A stretch of DNA of 64,000 nucleotides, from assembly GCF_036634175.1 (NCBI RefSeq), contig NZ_JAZIFX010000001.1:2542001-2606000 (forward strand), in the 5' to 3' direction. A model generated the notes under the pieces. It ran no database searches, was not told where the DNA came from, and saw only the letters and a program-made list of their open reading frames with translations. This DNA comes from Streptomyces sp. P9-A2 (lineage in GTDB: Bacteria; Actinomycetota; Actinomycetes; Streptomycetales; Streptomycetaceae). A program made the translations under genes and the position numbers. Below are positions 44,617 to 52,825 of this stretch, piece after piece. The number at the start of each line of letters is the position of its first letter. The first letter of the stretch is position 1.

Positions 44617-44720
44617 GAGTGTTCTTCCCGCTCGGCGGGCGAACAAGAAGAACTTTAGCCTGCGACCTGCCGGAAAGTGAAATCCGGCCCCCGGGCCACG
44701 CCCGGGGTTCAGGGCAGGCC

Positions 44721-45015
44721 CTAGGGCCTGTCCGGCGGATCATGCCGGAGACGTGGGGTCTGGCACGCTCTCCCCCGAGCTCTTCGAGCAGGGGGGACCC
44801 CCAGCGGCGTTGTCGTCGGTTGCCGACTCCCCCACTCTCGACTGCGCTCGAGCGGGAGGGACCCCCATGCGCGGGAGGGACCCCCATGCGCGGGAGGGAC
44901 CCCCATCGCGTCGGCGCCCTCCTCCGCCTTGCAGCTGAACGCACCAGACCCCACTTGTCCCAGATGGACGGACACCGCCGATTACCTCCGACTTGATCCG
45001 CCGGACAGGCCCTAG
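44721..45015. mobile_element. MITE with 22-bp perfect terminal inverted repeats
   Basis: A 295-bp non-coding element. CTAGGGCCTGTCCGGCGGAT (plus CA) at 44721-44742 is exactly inverted at 44994-45015. CTAG at both tips may be or contain a duplicated target. Inside are three direct copies of a 19-bp GCGGGAGGGACCCCCAT-type unit (about 44869-44916) and GC-rich hairpins. From memory, ends of this type occur on IS5-like elements of streptomycetes, so a transposase in trans is likely. The right tip supplies the stop codon of the neighbouring gene. Confidence 0.88.
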
Positions 45016-45689
45016 TCGTCGTCGCCGAGCACCGGTTCCGGCAGGGTGCCGGCGTTGTGCTCGAGCAGCCGCCAGCCCAGGGCGCCCTCGCCGAGGACGG
45101 ACCAGCAGCAGTTGGTGAGCCCGCCCAGGCTCTCCCAGCTGCGCGGGTCGAGGCCGATCAGCCGGCCGATGGTGGTACGGATCGTGCCGCCGTGGCTGAC
45201 CACCACGAGTATGCCGTCGTCCGGGAGCTTGTCCGCGTGCCGGAGCACCACCGGAGCGGCGCGGTCGGCGACCTCGGTCTCCAGTTCGCCGCCGCCCCTG
45301 CGCACCGGCTCGCCGCGCTTCCAGGCGGTGTACTCGTCGCCGTACCTGGCGATGATCTCGTCGTGCGTCAGGCCCTGCCAGACGCCCGCGTAGGTCTCCC
45401 GCAGGGCCTCGTCGTGGACCGGCTGCAGGCCGGTGAGGGCGGCGAGTTCCGCGGCGGTGTCGGCGGCCCGCCTCAGGTCGGAGGCGATGATCGCGTCGGG
45501 CTCGAGACCGGCGAGGAGGCGGGCGGCCCGGCGCGCCTGGGCGACGCCGGTCCCGGTCAGCTCCACGTCGGTACTGCCCTGGAAGCGGCGCTCCACGTTC
45601 CAGGAGGTCTGGCCGTGCCGCCACAGGATGACGCGACGGCCCCGGCTTCCGCCGGAGCCGAACGTCTCAGCGGCAGGGCTCACCGCCAC
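45012..45689 (-). CDS. histidine phosphatase family protein (phosphoglycerate mutase-like)
   Basis: 225 residues from the GTG at 45689. The catalytic motif VILWRHGQTSWNVERRFQG has the RHG phosphohistidine, with ASDLRRAADTA and the second His in VVVSHGGTIRTTI. Members remove phosphate from sugars, nucleotides or cofactors; the substrate is unknown. It overlaps the rsfS 3' end by ten bases. The TAG stop (45012-45014) lies inside the CTAG tip of the MITE, so the last residues (LGDDD) may have been reshaped by that insertion. Confidence 0.9.
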   Translation of the reverse strand: MAVSPAAETFGSGGSRGRRVILWRHGQTSWNVERRFQGSTDVELTGTGVAQARRAARLLAGLEPDAIIASDLRRAADTAAELAALTGLQPVHDEALRETYAGVWQGLTHDEIIARYGDEYTAWKRGEPVRRGGGELETEVADRAAPVVLRHADKLPDDGILVVVSHGGTIRTTIGRLIGLDPRSWESLGGLTNCCWSVLGEGALGWRLLEHNAGTLPEPVLGDDD

Positions 45690-46126
45690 TCACCACCCGG
45701 CTCCACGGTCTCCTCGGCCTCCTTCTGCCGGGCGTGCTCGGCGGCCTTGCCGCGGGTGGCCACGGCGTCCTCGGGCAGCTCCAGTTCGGGGCAGTCCTTC
45801 CACAGCCGCTCCAGGGCGTAGAAGACGCGCTCCTCGCTGTGCTGGACATGGACGACGATGTCGACGTAGTCGAGCAGTACCCAGCGGGCCTCGCGGTCGC
45901 CCTCGCGGCGGACCGGCTTGGCGTCGAGCTCCTTGCTGAGCCGCTCCTCGATCTCGTCGACGATCGACTTGACCTGACGGTCGTTGGGCGCGGAGGCCAG
46001 CAGGAAGGCGTCGGTGATGGACAGCACGTCACTGACGTCGTAGGCGACGATGTCGTGCGCGAGCTTGTCGGCCGCGGCCTGGGCAGCGGTGGAGACGAGC
46101 TCGATGGAACGGTCGGTTGCGGTCAC
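45680..46126 (-). CDS. rsfS: ribosomal silencing factor RsfS
   Basis: 148 residues from the GTG at 46126 (MTATDRSIELVSTAAQAAAD). The RsfS/Iojap core is clear: DIVAYDVSDVLSITDAFLLASAPNDRQVKSIVDEIEERL, PVRREGDREARWVLLDYVDIVVHVQHSEERVFYALERLWKDCP. The C-terminal 30 residues are acidic and disordered. It binds uL14 on the 50S subunit and blocks subunit joining under starvation. It lies downstream of the LCP gene and nadD, the usual bacterial nadD-rsfS neighbourhood. Confidence 0.95.
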   Translation of the reverse strand: MTATDRSIELVSTAAQAAADKLAHDIVAYDVSDVLSITDAFLLASAPNDRQVKSIVDEIEERLSKELDAKPVRREGDREARWVLLDYVDIVVHVQHSEERVFYALERLWKDCPELELPEDAVATRGKAAEHARQKEAEETVEPGGEWR

Positions 46127-46256
46127 TACAAGGCTTTCGCTCGGCGGTCGTTTGCCTTCAAGGGTCTCACGGACCGCCGGGCGCGCCCCACGCGTTTCGG
46201 GGTGGGCCCGGCCGGACGCCCCGTGAGGGCTTCCGGCCGGGCGTACCGCGGTCCGG

Positions 46257-48158
46257 TCAGGTGCCCGGCTCGTAGTCCTGGCCCAGGACCACCGAGACCC
46301 TGGCGTTCCCGGAGACCTTGCCCTTGGTGACGGACTCGGTGGGCAGTCCCAGGGTCTTGGCCACCTCGGAGGCGTTCTCCTTGTCGGCGTCGTCCGCGTA
46401 GACGACCTCGGAGGCCGCGGCCGCGGTGGCGGTCCCGCCCTCCAGGAAGGTGAAGCCGCCGTTGAGGAGCACGACCCTGGCCTTCTCGGTGTTGTCCGCG
46501 ACACCGGTGGCGTTGCGCACGGAGACGCTGACGGCCGCGTCCTTGTCGGGGCTCTTCGCGGTGCCGCCGAGCACCTCCTTGACCACGCTGTCGCTCGTCT
46601 CCGCGGTGAGCGTGCCGTCGTCCTGGACCGGCAGCAGCGTGGTGCCGTGGTCGCCGCCCTTGGCCAGGTCGGCGAGCCGGGCGAGGAAGGAGCCGAGGTC
46701 CTTGTCGGTCAGGGGCGGCTCGATGATCTGCCCCAGGGTCTGGATGGTGGTCGTCGCGGCGCCCGCGTCGGACGTCATCTTCCGCAGCACCCCCTGCATG
46801 ACCTGCCCGAACCGCTCCAGCTGGGCGTTCTGCGCCTCGCCGGAGGCACGGTGGGTGGCGTAGGCGACGGCCGCCTTCCCGCTGAGGGTCTGGCCCTTCC
46901 CCTTCCTCACCAGGGGGGTCTCGCCCTTCTTCTTCGCGTCCGGGTCGGGCACGTCGGCGTCGGTGTCGATGACGATGTTGCCGATCAGGTCGACGAGGTT
47001 CTGCAGATAGGGCGTGTCCAGCCGCCAGGTGCCCTCGATGTCGGTGCCGAGGGCCGTGTCGAGGGCGCTCCGGGTGCCGCCGGATCCGTCGTCCTCGACC
47101 GACTTGGCGAGTGTGGTGGTGGTGCCGTCCTCCGCGGCGAGGGCCAGGGAGTTGGGCAGCAGGACGGTGGTGCCCTGCTTGGTGGTGGTGTTGTCGACGA
47201 GCAGCGCGGTGGCGGTGCCGCCCCCCTTGGTGTCGTGCAGGTGGACCACGAGGACGTCCCGCTTCTGGGCGCCCGCGGCCGTCGTGGTGCCCGTACCGGT
47301 GTCGGAGCCGGACAGGCCGGGGAGCTTTCCGGCGTACCAGAGGTAGCCGACGCCGCCGGCCGCGACCAGGGCGAAGACCACGACCAGGGCGACGACCCGG
47401 CTGCGTGCGCGGCGTTTGGCCTCTTCGCGGCGCTCGGTGCGGTTCTCGGTGAACTGCAGCCAGTCGATGACGTCCTCGGAGTCGCCGTCCGGTTCCTCGA
47501 CGAAGGCGAACTGCTCGGTGCGGTATTCCCGTTCGGGCGTCTCGGAGTCCGCGGCCGGGCGGTCGTCACGGTCGTCACGGTCGTCACGGTCGTCGGGTCC
47601 GTCATAGCCGTCGGGGCCGGTTCCGTCGTCGGCCGGGCCGGGCTGCTGCGGGATGTGCGCGGTCTGTTCGGCGACCCGGGGCTGCTGCCCGGTGCCGCCC
47701 TGCGCGGTCTGCCCGTAGGAATCACCGTAGGGGTCGCCGTAGGGGTCGTACGGGGCGGCCGTTCCGCCGCCCTGGGGGGTGCCGTAGCCGCCCTGGGCCC
47801 CGTAGGGGTCGTAGGAGGGCGTCTGCGACTGCTGCCCCGTCCCGGTCCCGGCCCCGTAGGGGTCGTAGGACTGCGGGGGGTGTTGCTGCGAGCCGCCTCC
47901 GGGGACGTACGGGTCGTAGTCGTAGCCGCCGTCGTAGCCCTGCCAGCCCTGCCCGTACGGGTCCTGCTGCCCCTGCTGCCCGTACGGGTCCTGCTGCCCC
48001 TGTGACCGGTACGGATCGTACGGCTGCTGCGGGGCCTGCTGGGCCGTTGCCTGGGTGTCGGCCTGGCGGTAGACGGGCCGGCCGTACTCGTCGTAGCCCA
48101 CGAGCCCGTAAGGATCGTCCCCTCCGTCGCCGTATCCCGCGTCGTATCGGTCGTTCAC
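46257..48158 (-). CDS. LytR-type wall protein with LCP-like and LytR_C domains
   Basis: 633 residues from the GTG at 48158 (GAGGGG five bases upstream). The N-terminal ~190 residues are a Gln/Pro/Tyr/Gly-rich cytosolic region with repeats of DPYG and QGQQDPYG. One membrane helix (VVALVVVFALVAAGGVGYLWYAG) follows, then an extracellular LCP-like domain (VLVVHLHDTKGGGTATALLVDN ... AVAYATHRASGEAQNAQLERFGQVM). The end is a LytR_C domain (VSVRNATGVADNTEKARVVLLNGGF). LCP enzymes attach wall polymers to peptidoglycan, which suits the polymer genes at 57-64 kb. It is 16 bp from nadD. Confidence 0.88.
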   Translation of the reverse strand: MNDRYDAGYGDGGDDPYGLVGYDEYGRPVYRQADTQATAQQAPQQPYDPYRSQGQQDPYGQQGQQDPYGQGWQGYDGGYDYDPYVPGGGSQQHPPQSYDPYGAGTGTGQQSQTPSYDPYGAQGGYGTPQGGGTAAPYDPYGDPYGDSYGQTAQGGTGQQPRVAEQTAHIPQQPGPADDGTGPDGYDGPDDRDDRDDRDDRPAADSETPEREYRTEQFAFVEEPDGDSEDVIDWLQFTENRTERREEAKRRARSRVVALVVVFALVAAGGVGYLWYAGKLPGLSGSDTGTGTTTAAGAQKRDVLVVHLHDTKGGGTATALLVDNTTTKQGTTVLLPNSLALAAEDGTTTTLAKSVEDDGSGGTRSALDTALGTDIEGTWRLDTPYLQNLVDLIGNIVIDTDADVPDPDAKKKGETPLVRKGKGQTLSGKAAVAYATHRASGEAQNAQLERFGQVMQGVLRKMTSDAGAATTTIQTLGQIIEPPLTDKDLGSFLARLADLAKGGDHGTTLLPVQDDGTLTAETSDSVVKEVLGGTAKSPDKDAAVSVSVRNATGVADNTEKARVVLLNGGFTFLEGGTATAAAASEVVYADDADKENASEVAKTLGLPTESVTKGKVSGNARVSVVLGQDYEPGT

Positions 48159-48174
48159 CGGTGCCCCTCTCGGC

Positions 48175-48939
48175 TCACTCGCCGCGGTACAGCTCACGCT
48201 TGGCGATGTAGCGCACGACCCCGTCCGGCACCAGGTACCAGACGGGATCTCCCTTGGCGACTCTCGCACGGCAGTCCGTCGAGGAAATGGCCAGGGCGGG
48301 AACCTCGACGAGCGAGACGCCCCCCTCGGGCAGGCCCGCGTCGGTCAGATGATGGCCGGGCCTGGTGACGCCCACGAAGTGCGCGAGGGAGAACAGTTCC
48401 TCGCTGTCCCGCCAGGTGAGGATCTGCGCGAGGGCGTCGGCTCCGGTGATGAAGAACAGGTCTGTGTCGGGGTTGAGCGCGCGCAGGTCACGCAGGGTGT
48501 CCACGGTGTAGGTGGGCCCGCCGCGGTCGATGTCGATCCGGCTCACCGAGAACTGCGGGTTCTCGACGGTCGCGACGACCGTCATCAGGTAGCGGTCCTC
48601 GGCCGCGGAGACCAACCGGTGGCTCTTCTGCCACGGCTGCCCGGTGGGGACGAAGACCACCTCGTCGAGGTGGAACCGCGCGGCGACCTCGCTGGCCGCC
48701 ACCAGGTGCCCGTGGTGGATCGGGTCGAAGGTGCCGCCCATGACGCCGAGGCGGCGCCTGCCAGGCTGCGGCGGGCCGTTGCCCGGGCCGCCGGCCCGGC
48801 GCGGCGCCGGACGGTGCTCGGCGCCGCTCACCGGCTGCCTGGCCGTGCCCTCGGCCCCCGCCCCGGTCGTGACTGCGGCCTCGATCGGTTCCCCGGCCGT
48901 GTCATCCACCGGACCGGTAGGCATGTCCTGCTCTCCCAT
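48175..48939 (-). CDS. nadD: nicotinate-nucleotide adenylyltransferase
   Basis: 254 residues from the ATG at 48939 ([20 protein letters not shown]); ATG 48924 with GGGAG upstream is an alternative. The catalytic HIGH-type motif is [21 protein letters not shown], with [26 protein letters not shown] and the [29 protein letters not shown]-terminus. It transfers AMP from ATP to nicotinate mononucleotide in NAD synthesis. The first ~65 residues are low-complexity. A large open frame continues upstream through the 8-bp minisatellite, but it is not coding. Confidence 0.95.
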   Translation of the reverse strand: MGEQDMPTGPVDDTAGEPIEAAVTTGAGAEGTARQPVSGAEHRPAPRRAGGPGNGPPQPGRRRLGVMGGTFDPIHHGHLVAASEVAARFHLDEVVFVPTGQPWQKSHRLVSAAEDRYLMTVVATVENPQFSVSRIDIDRGGPTYTVDTLRDLRALNPDTDLFFITGADALAQILTWRDSEELFSLAHFVGVTRPGHHLTDAGLPEGGVSLVEVPALAISSTDCRARVAKGDPVWYLVPDGVVRYIAKRELYRGE

Positions 48940-49010
48940 GCGTGCAGACCCTACCGGCCCTCCCTGAACGCTCCGGCCGCCAGGTGCACCCTTTGGCCAC
49001 GCCCGAACGG

Positions 49011-49162
49011 GATCCGGGGATCCGGGGATCCGGGGATCCGGGGATCCGGGGATCCGGGGATCCGGGGATCCGGGGATCCGGGAGTCCGGGAGTCCGGGAG
49101 TCCGGGAGTCCGGGAGTCCGGGAGTCCGGGAGTCCGGGAGTCCGGGAGTCCGGGAGTCCGGG
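49011..49162. repeat. 8-bp minisatellite: nine GATCCGGG then ten AGTCCGGG
   Basis: An uninterrupted 152-bp tandem array of two related 8-bp units that switches once from GATCCGGG to AGTCCGGG at 49083. It lies between nadD and a tiny membrane-protein gene and ends four bases before the latter's stop codon. Such arrays change length by slippage. Confidence 0.97.
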
Positions 49163-49166
49163 GAAT

Positions 49167-49331
49167 CTACCGGTCGCGGTTGAAGCGGGTCGTGATCAGC
49201 AGCAGGAGCAGCAGGCCGGCCAGGACGCAGCCGCCGACCAGGTAGGGGTTGAGGCTCTCGTGGTTGCCACTGTGCTCTCCGCCCTCGGCGGCGAGGGTGA
49301 CCAACTGGGCAGCGGCGCTGTGGAAGCTCAT
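49167..49331 (-). CDS. 54-residue single-pass membrane protein
   Basis: ATG at 49331 encodes [20 protein letters not shown], then [15 protein letters not shown], a membrane helix ([13 protein letters not shown]) and the basic end RFNRDR. The N-terminus outside and the Arg-rich end inside fit a tail-anchored or type I mini-protein. It is conserved next to nadD in streptomycetes as far as I recall; no function is known. It is too short for routine gene finding. The stop codon is four bases from the 8-bp minisatellite. Confidence 0.82.
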   Translation of the reverse strand: MSFHSAAAQLVTLAAEGGEHSGNHESLNPYLVGGCVLAGLLLLLLITTRFNRDR

Positions 49332-49489
49332 CTTCGGCAGTACCTATCACGTGTGGGCGGGATAAAGACGTCGGCTCATCGTATGCGGGCGTCTTCGCGC
49401 CGATCACTCCGACTCCGCCGTTGCGGGCCCCGGCCGCCTCTCCGGTACCTCCCCGCGCCTCCCCGGCGTCCCTCCGTCGCCTCCACGGT

Positions 49490-49545
49490 CGTCTTCCCAC
49501 CGGTCTTCCCACCGGTCTTCCCACCGGTCTTCCCGCCGGCTCTTC
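49490..49545. repeat. 12-bp tandem repeat (TTCCCACCGGTC)
   Basis: Four to five consecutive TTCCCACCGGTC units lie in the 503-bp spacer between the mini-membrane gene and the M48 protease. The remainder of that spacer (49332-49489 and 49546-49834) shows CCACCGGTC-type purine/pyrimidine bias but no gene. Confidence 0.85.
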
Positions 49546-49834
49546 CCGAGCGGGTGGGCCGGCAGGGTCACGCAACCATCCCGCGGTCCTGATCGTCCTT
49601 CCCGGAGAGCCGGGCGGCTCGGGAACGACACTCCACACGCGCGCTCCCGGCCTCGTTGCTCTTCCGCTCCACCGGTCCGCTCCACCGGTCTGCCGGTCCG
49701 CGCCTTCTCCACCTAGGCTGGGCCCCGCCCCGGGGCGGTCGAAGGACCGAACAGGGGACCGCCGAGGGACGGTACCGGTAACCGCGAAGATCACAACGGA
49801 CCGCGAAGGTCACACAGACGCACATGGGGGACAC

Positions 49835-50974
49835 ATGTCCGACGGCCATCAGCACAACGGGCACGAGAAGGTGCCGAGCAGGCAGCGCAGGCGTTTCCCC
49901 GGAATCTCCTCGCGTGCGTACGAACACCCCGCCGACCGCTCCGCCCTGGTGGCGCTGCGCAAGCTGACCGGTTTCGACACGGTCTTCAAGGCTCTGAGCG
50001 GCCTGCTGCCCGAGCGCAGTCTGCGGCTGCTCTTCCTGTCCGACTCGGTGCGCGTCTCGGAACGGCAGTTCGCGCACCTCAACGTCATGCTGCGGGACGC
50101 CTGCTACATCCTGGACCTGGAGAAGGTCCCGCCGATGTACGTGAAGCAGGACCCGACGCCGAACGCGATGTGCATCGGCATGGACGAGCCGATCATCGTG
50201 GTCACCACGGGGCTGGTCGAGCTGCTCGACGAGGAGGAGATGCGGGCCGTCGTCGGGCACGAGGTCGGGCACGCGCTGTCCGGGCACTCTGTGTACCGGA
50301 CCATCCTGCTGTTCCTGACGTCCCTCGCGGTGCGGGTGGCCTGGATCCCGCTGGGCAGCGTCGCGGTCATGGCGATCGTGACGGCGCTGCGCGAGTGGTT
50401 CCGCAAGTCGGAGTTGTCCGCGGACCGTGCGGGGCTGCTGGTGGGCCAGGACCCCCAGGCCTCGATGCGCGGCCTGATGAAGATCGCCGGCGGCAACCAC
50501 CTGCACGAGATGAACGTCGACGCGTTCCTGGAGCAGGCCGAGGAGTACGACGCCGGGGGCGACCTGCGCGACTCCGTGCTGAAGATCCTCAACGTGCTGC
50601 CCCGCTCCCACCCGTTCACCACCGTCCGGGCCGCCGAGCTGAAGAAGTGGGCGGAGACCCGCGAGTACCAGCGGGTCATGGAGGGCCACTACCCGCGACG
50701 CGACGAGGACAAGGACGCCTCGGTACGGGACTCCTGGCGCGACTCGGCGAGCAGTTACGCCGGCGACGTGAAGAACTCCAAGGACCCGCTGATGAAGCTG
50801 GTCAGCGACATCGCGGGCGGCGCCGGCGACCTGGGGGGCCGGGTCCGCCGCGGCTTCGGCGGCTTCACGTCCTCGGGACCGGGGTCCGCGCAGGCGCCGG
50901 GCGGGACCCGGGAGCCGGGCACGTCGTCGGACCCGGACGCCGGGGACGACCGGCCGCCGCGCGACGGCGCCTGA
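49835..50974 (+). CDS. M48 family metalloprotease (HtpX/Ste24-like)
   Basis: 379 residues from the ATG at 49835 with GGGGGAC upstream. The zinc motif is AVVGHEVGHALSGH (H142, E143, H146), with the third ligand in SELSADRAGLL at about residue 198. Two hydrophobic segments flank the active site (YRTILLFLTSLAVRVAWIPLGSVAVMAIVTAL), placing it at the membrane. The C-terminal 100 residues are hydrophilic and Gly/Pro-rich. Such enzymes clear misfolded membrane proteins. It faces the next two genes convergently. Confidence 0.9.
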   Translation: MSDGHQHNGHEKVPSRQRRRFPGISSRAYEHPADRSALVALRKLTGFDTVFKALSGLLPERSLRLLFLSDSVRVSERQFAHLNVMLRDACYILDLEKVPPMYVKQDPTPNAMCIGMDEPIIVVTTGLVELLDEEEMRAVVGHEVGHALSGHSVYRTILLFLTSLAVRVAWIPLGSVAVMAIVTALREWFRKSELSADRAGLLVGQDPQASMRGLMKIAGGNHLHEMNVDAFLEQAEEYDAGGDLRDSVLKILNVLPRSHPFTTVRAAELKKWAETREYQRVMEGHYPRRDEDKDASVRDSWRDSASSYAGDVKNSKDPLMKLVSDIAGGAGDLGGRVRRGFGGFTSSGPGSAQAPGGTREPGTSSDPDAGDDRPPRDGA

Positions 50975-50984
50975 GACGCGGGCG

Positions 50985-52055
50985 TCACACCCTGGGCTGT
51001 GCTGCCGCCGCCAGCGAGCCGCACAGGGCCGGGGTGCCGTCCGTGGCGTACGGGTCGGTGCCGGCGGGTCCGCCCTCCTTGGCCGTGCCGCCCGCCAGCA
51101 GGGGGCGCAGACGGCTCGTGGAGTCCTCGGCGCAGGACAGCGGGCCGGCCTGGACGTGGGAGACGACGAGCTGCGTCTGGTGCAGGCGCAGGTCCTCGCG
51201 GTCGAAGCGGAAGTGCAGTTCGCGCCGGACGGTGAACAGCGACACCCGGGCTCCCTGGCCCGCGTCGGCCGGCCGCAGCGCGTACACCGAGGTGTGGTCC
51301 GCGGTGACCTCGAGGGTGCCGGAGTCGGCCTCGGACGCCTGCAGGGTGCCCCGGACGCGGATCCTGCGGTCGGCCAGCTCCGTGCGGGAGGGATCGAAGC
51401 GGACGAGCCATCCGGTGGGCGCGTGCCGCCCGTCCGGGGCCGGCCGGGTGAAGCTCCGGTCGAACTGGTCCTGCTGGTCGACGCCGAGCAGGACGCGTAC
51501 GGAGCGGGTCTCCCCGCCGGTGAGCACCTGGGGGTCGAGGGCGGACCGGACGATGTAGTCCTTCGCGGTGAGCAGCGCCGTCACGACCTGCCCGTCCGAG
51601 AAGTGCTCGGTACGCCGGGATGCCGGGAGGGGCACCCCCTTCGCCCCGACGCTGAACTGCGCCGCCGGGCTGCTGTCGTACAGCCGTTGGGAATCGGTGG
51701 TGCCGGGCACCTTGCCCTCGGGGGCGAGCGGGATCACGGTCATGCGCAGCGACTCGGCGGCCTCACCGGCGCCGGGCGCCCGGGATGGATGGCGTACGCC
51801 CATGTAGATCGCGGTGCCGAAGGCCATGGCGATCAGCACCACGAGGAGCAGCACCTGCCGGGACAGGCCCCGGTGCCGGGGCGGCCGGCGGCGCACGGCG
51901 GGGGCGTGGTCGGTGATGCGCTCCTGGGCGGAGAACTCCTGAAGGCGGGCAGCCCGGACAAAGGTCTCGTCGAAGACGACGGACCGGTACTCGTCCTCGC
52001 CACCTCCGGGGGTGCCCTCGGGTGCTCCTCCGGGTGGGTCCGCAGGCCCTGCCAT
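50985..52055 (-). CDS. single-pass membrane protein, related N-terminally to the next gene
   Basis: 356 residues from the ATG at 52055. The cytosolic start has EDEYRSVVFDETFVRAARLQEFSAQERI, a motif shared with the neighbour (GPVVFDEAFIGAAVVHEPTAVERL). A membrane helix (VLLLVVLIAMAFGTAIYMGV) and a ~250-residue extracellular beta-rich domain follow (RLYDSSPAAQFSVGAKGVPLPA, VRVLLGVDQQDQFDRS). Two late cysteines could form a disulfide. The family is not named to my knowledge. A leaderless -10 (TACTCT) lies six bases before the start. Confidence 0.8.
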   Translation of the reverse strand: MAGPADPPGGAPEGTPGGGEDEYRSVVFDETFVRAARLQEFSAQERITDHAPAVRRRPPRHRGLSRQVLLLVVLIAMAFGTAIYMGVRHPSRAPGAGEAAESLRMTVIPLAPEGKVPGTTDSQRLYDSSPAAQFSVGAKGVPLPASRRTEHFSDGQVVTALLTAKDYIVRSALDPQVLTGGETRSVRVLLGVDQQDQFDRSFTRPAPDGRHAPTGWLVRFDPSRTELADRRIRVRGTLQASEADSGTLEVTADHTSVYALRPADAGQGARVSLFTVRRELHFRFDREDLRLHQTQLVVSHVQAGPLSCAEDSTSRLRPLLAGGTAKEGGPAGTDPYATDGTPALCGSLAAAAQPRV

Positions 52056-52061
52056 ATCTTC

Positions 52062-52067
52062 AGAGTA
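52062..52067 (-). promoter_or_regulatory. leaderless-type -10 element for the gene at 52055
   Basis: TACTCT (reverse strand), then six bases, then the ATG. The neighbouring paralogue has the identical hexamer at the same spacing. Confidence 0.5.
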
Positions 52068-52165
52068 GGTCGCGGGAGGCCCGTGTAAACACCGTGGCGT
52101 GCGCCAAGTCGTGGCGGCTTCCCGGCTCGGGCGGACGGCCTCGCCGCCCGCCCGCACGACGAGCC

Positions 52166-52750
52166 TCAGGGGCTGCTCGGGATCACCGTGACGTCCGGCC
52201 GGGAGTAGTCGGCGGAGGCGGACGGAGCCGCGCCGCCGCCCTGCTCCAGGCCGGTCGAGGCGGGCGGCGGCACCGGGTCCTGCCGGTTGTTGGCGGAGGA
52301 CCCCCGGTAGACGGCCGAGAAGGCGAGCGCGACCATGCCGACGCCCATCACCAGGGCGAGCATCCAGGCGACCGGGCGGTGCCAACGGACCTGTCTGCCG
52401 TACGGCCCCGGGGAGCCGTAGTCGTCCTCCGGGGTGTCGGGGCCGTCGTCCCCGCCGGTGAGGTCGTCACCGGCGCCGTCGTCCCGGTGGCGGCGGCCGT
52501 ACCATCCGTGACCGTCGTACCGATCGGTCGTCGGGCGGGTGCGGTGGGCCTCCGCCTCGGAGGCCTCGGCTCTGGCCTGCGCGGCGGCGAGGAGGCGTTC
52601 GACGGCGGTCGGCTCGTGGACCACGGCCGCGCCGATGAAGGCCTCGTCGAAGACCACGGGGCCGAACTCCTCGTCCGACACTCCGCGGTCGTGGTCGTCG
52701 TCGGGCTCCCCGCCGTCAGGGAACGGCGTGCCCCCCACGTCCTCCGGCAC
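52166..52750 (-). CDS. single-pass membrane protein (SCO2584-like)
   Basis: 194 residues from the GTG at 52750. I chose this start over the ATG nine codons upstream because TACTCT lies six bases before it, as in the neighbouring gene. An acidic cytosolic part carries the motif FGPVVFDEAFIGAAVVHEPTAVERLLAAAQARAEA. A membrane helix (WMLALVMGVGMVALAFSAVY) and a short Pro/Ser-rich external tail follow. The syntenic S. coelicolor protein has, as far as I recall, been linked to the spore-wall synthesis complex. The shared VVFDE motif suggests a common cytosolic partner. Confidence 0.78.
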   Translation of the reverse strand: MPEDVGGTPFPDGGEPDDDHDRGVSDEEFGPVVFDEAFIGAAVVHEPTAVERLLAAAQARAEASEAEAHRTRPTTDRYDGHGWYGRRHRDDGAGDDLTGGDDGPDTPEDDYGSPGPYGRQVRWHRPVAWMLALVMGVGMVALAFSAVYRGSSANNRQDPVPPPASTGLEQGGGAAPSASADYSRPDVTVIPSSP

Positions 52751-52756
52751 CCCTCC

Positions 52757-52762
52757 AGAGTA
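52757..52762 (-). promoter_or_regulatory. leaderless-type -10 element deciding the 52750 start
   Basis: TACTCT on the reverse strand, then six bases (GGAGGG), then GTG at 52750. A longer start at 52777 would place the hexamer inside the gene. Confidence 0.5.
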
Positions 52763-52825
52763 GACCGGAGGGGTCATTTTGGGCAGACGGTACGGAAATT
52801 CGTCCGTCCGCCCCCGCGGTGTGGG

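Noticed and set aside
49011..49162. CRISPR-like array
   Set aside because: The 8-bp units are contiguous without spacers and no cas gene is near, so it is a minisatellite.
48940..49794. N-terminal extension of nadD by 285 residues
   Set aside because: The extension reads through the 8-bp minisatellite (SRTPGLPD repeats) and antisense to the 54-residue gene. The adenylyltransferase fold needs none of it.
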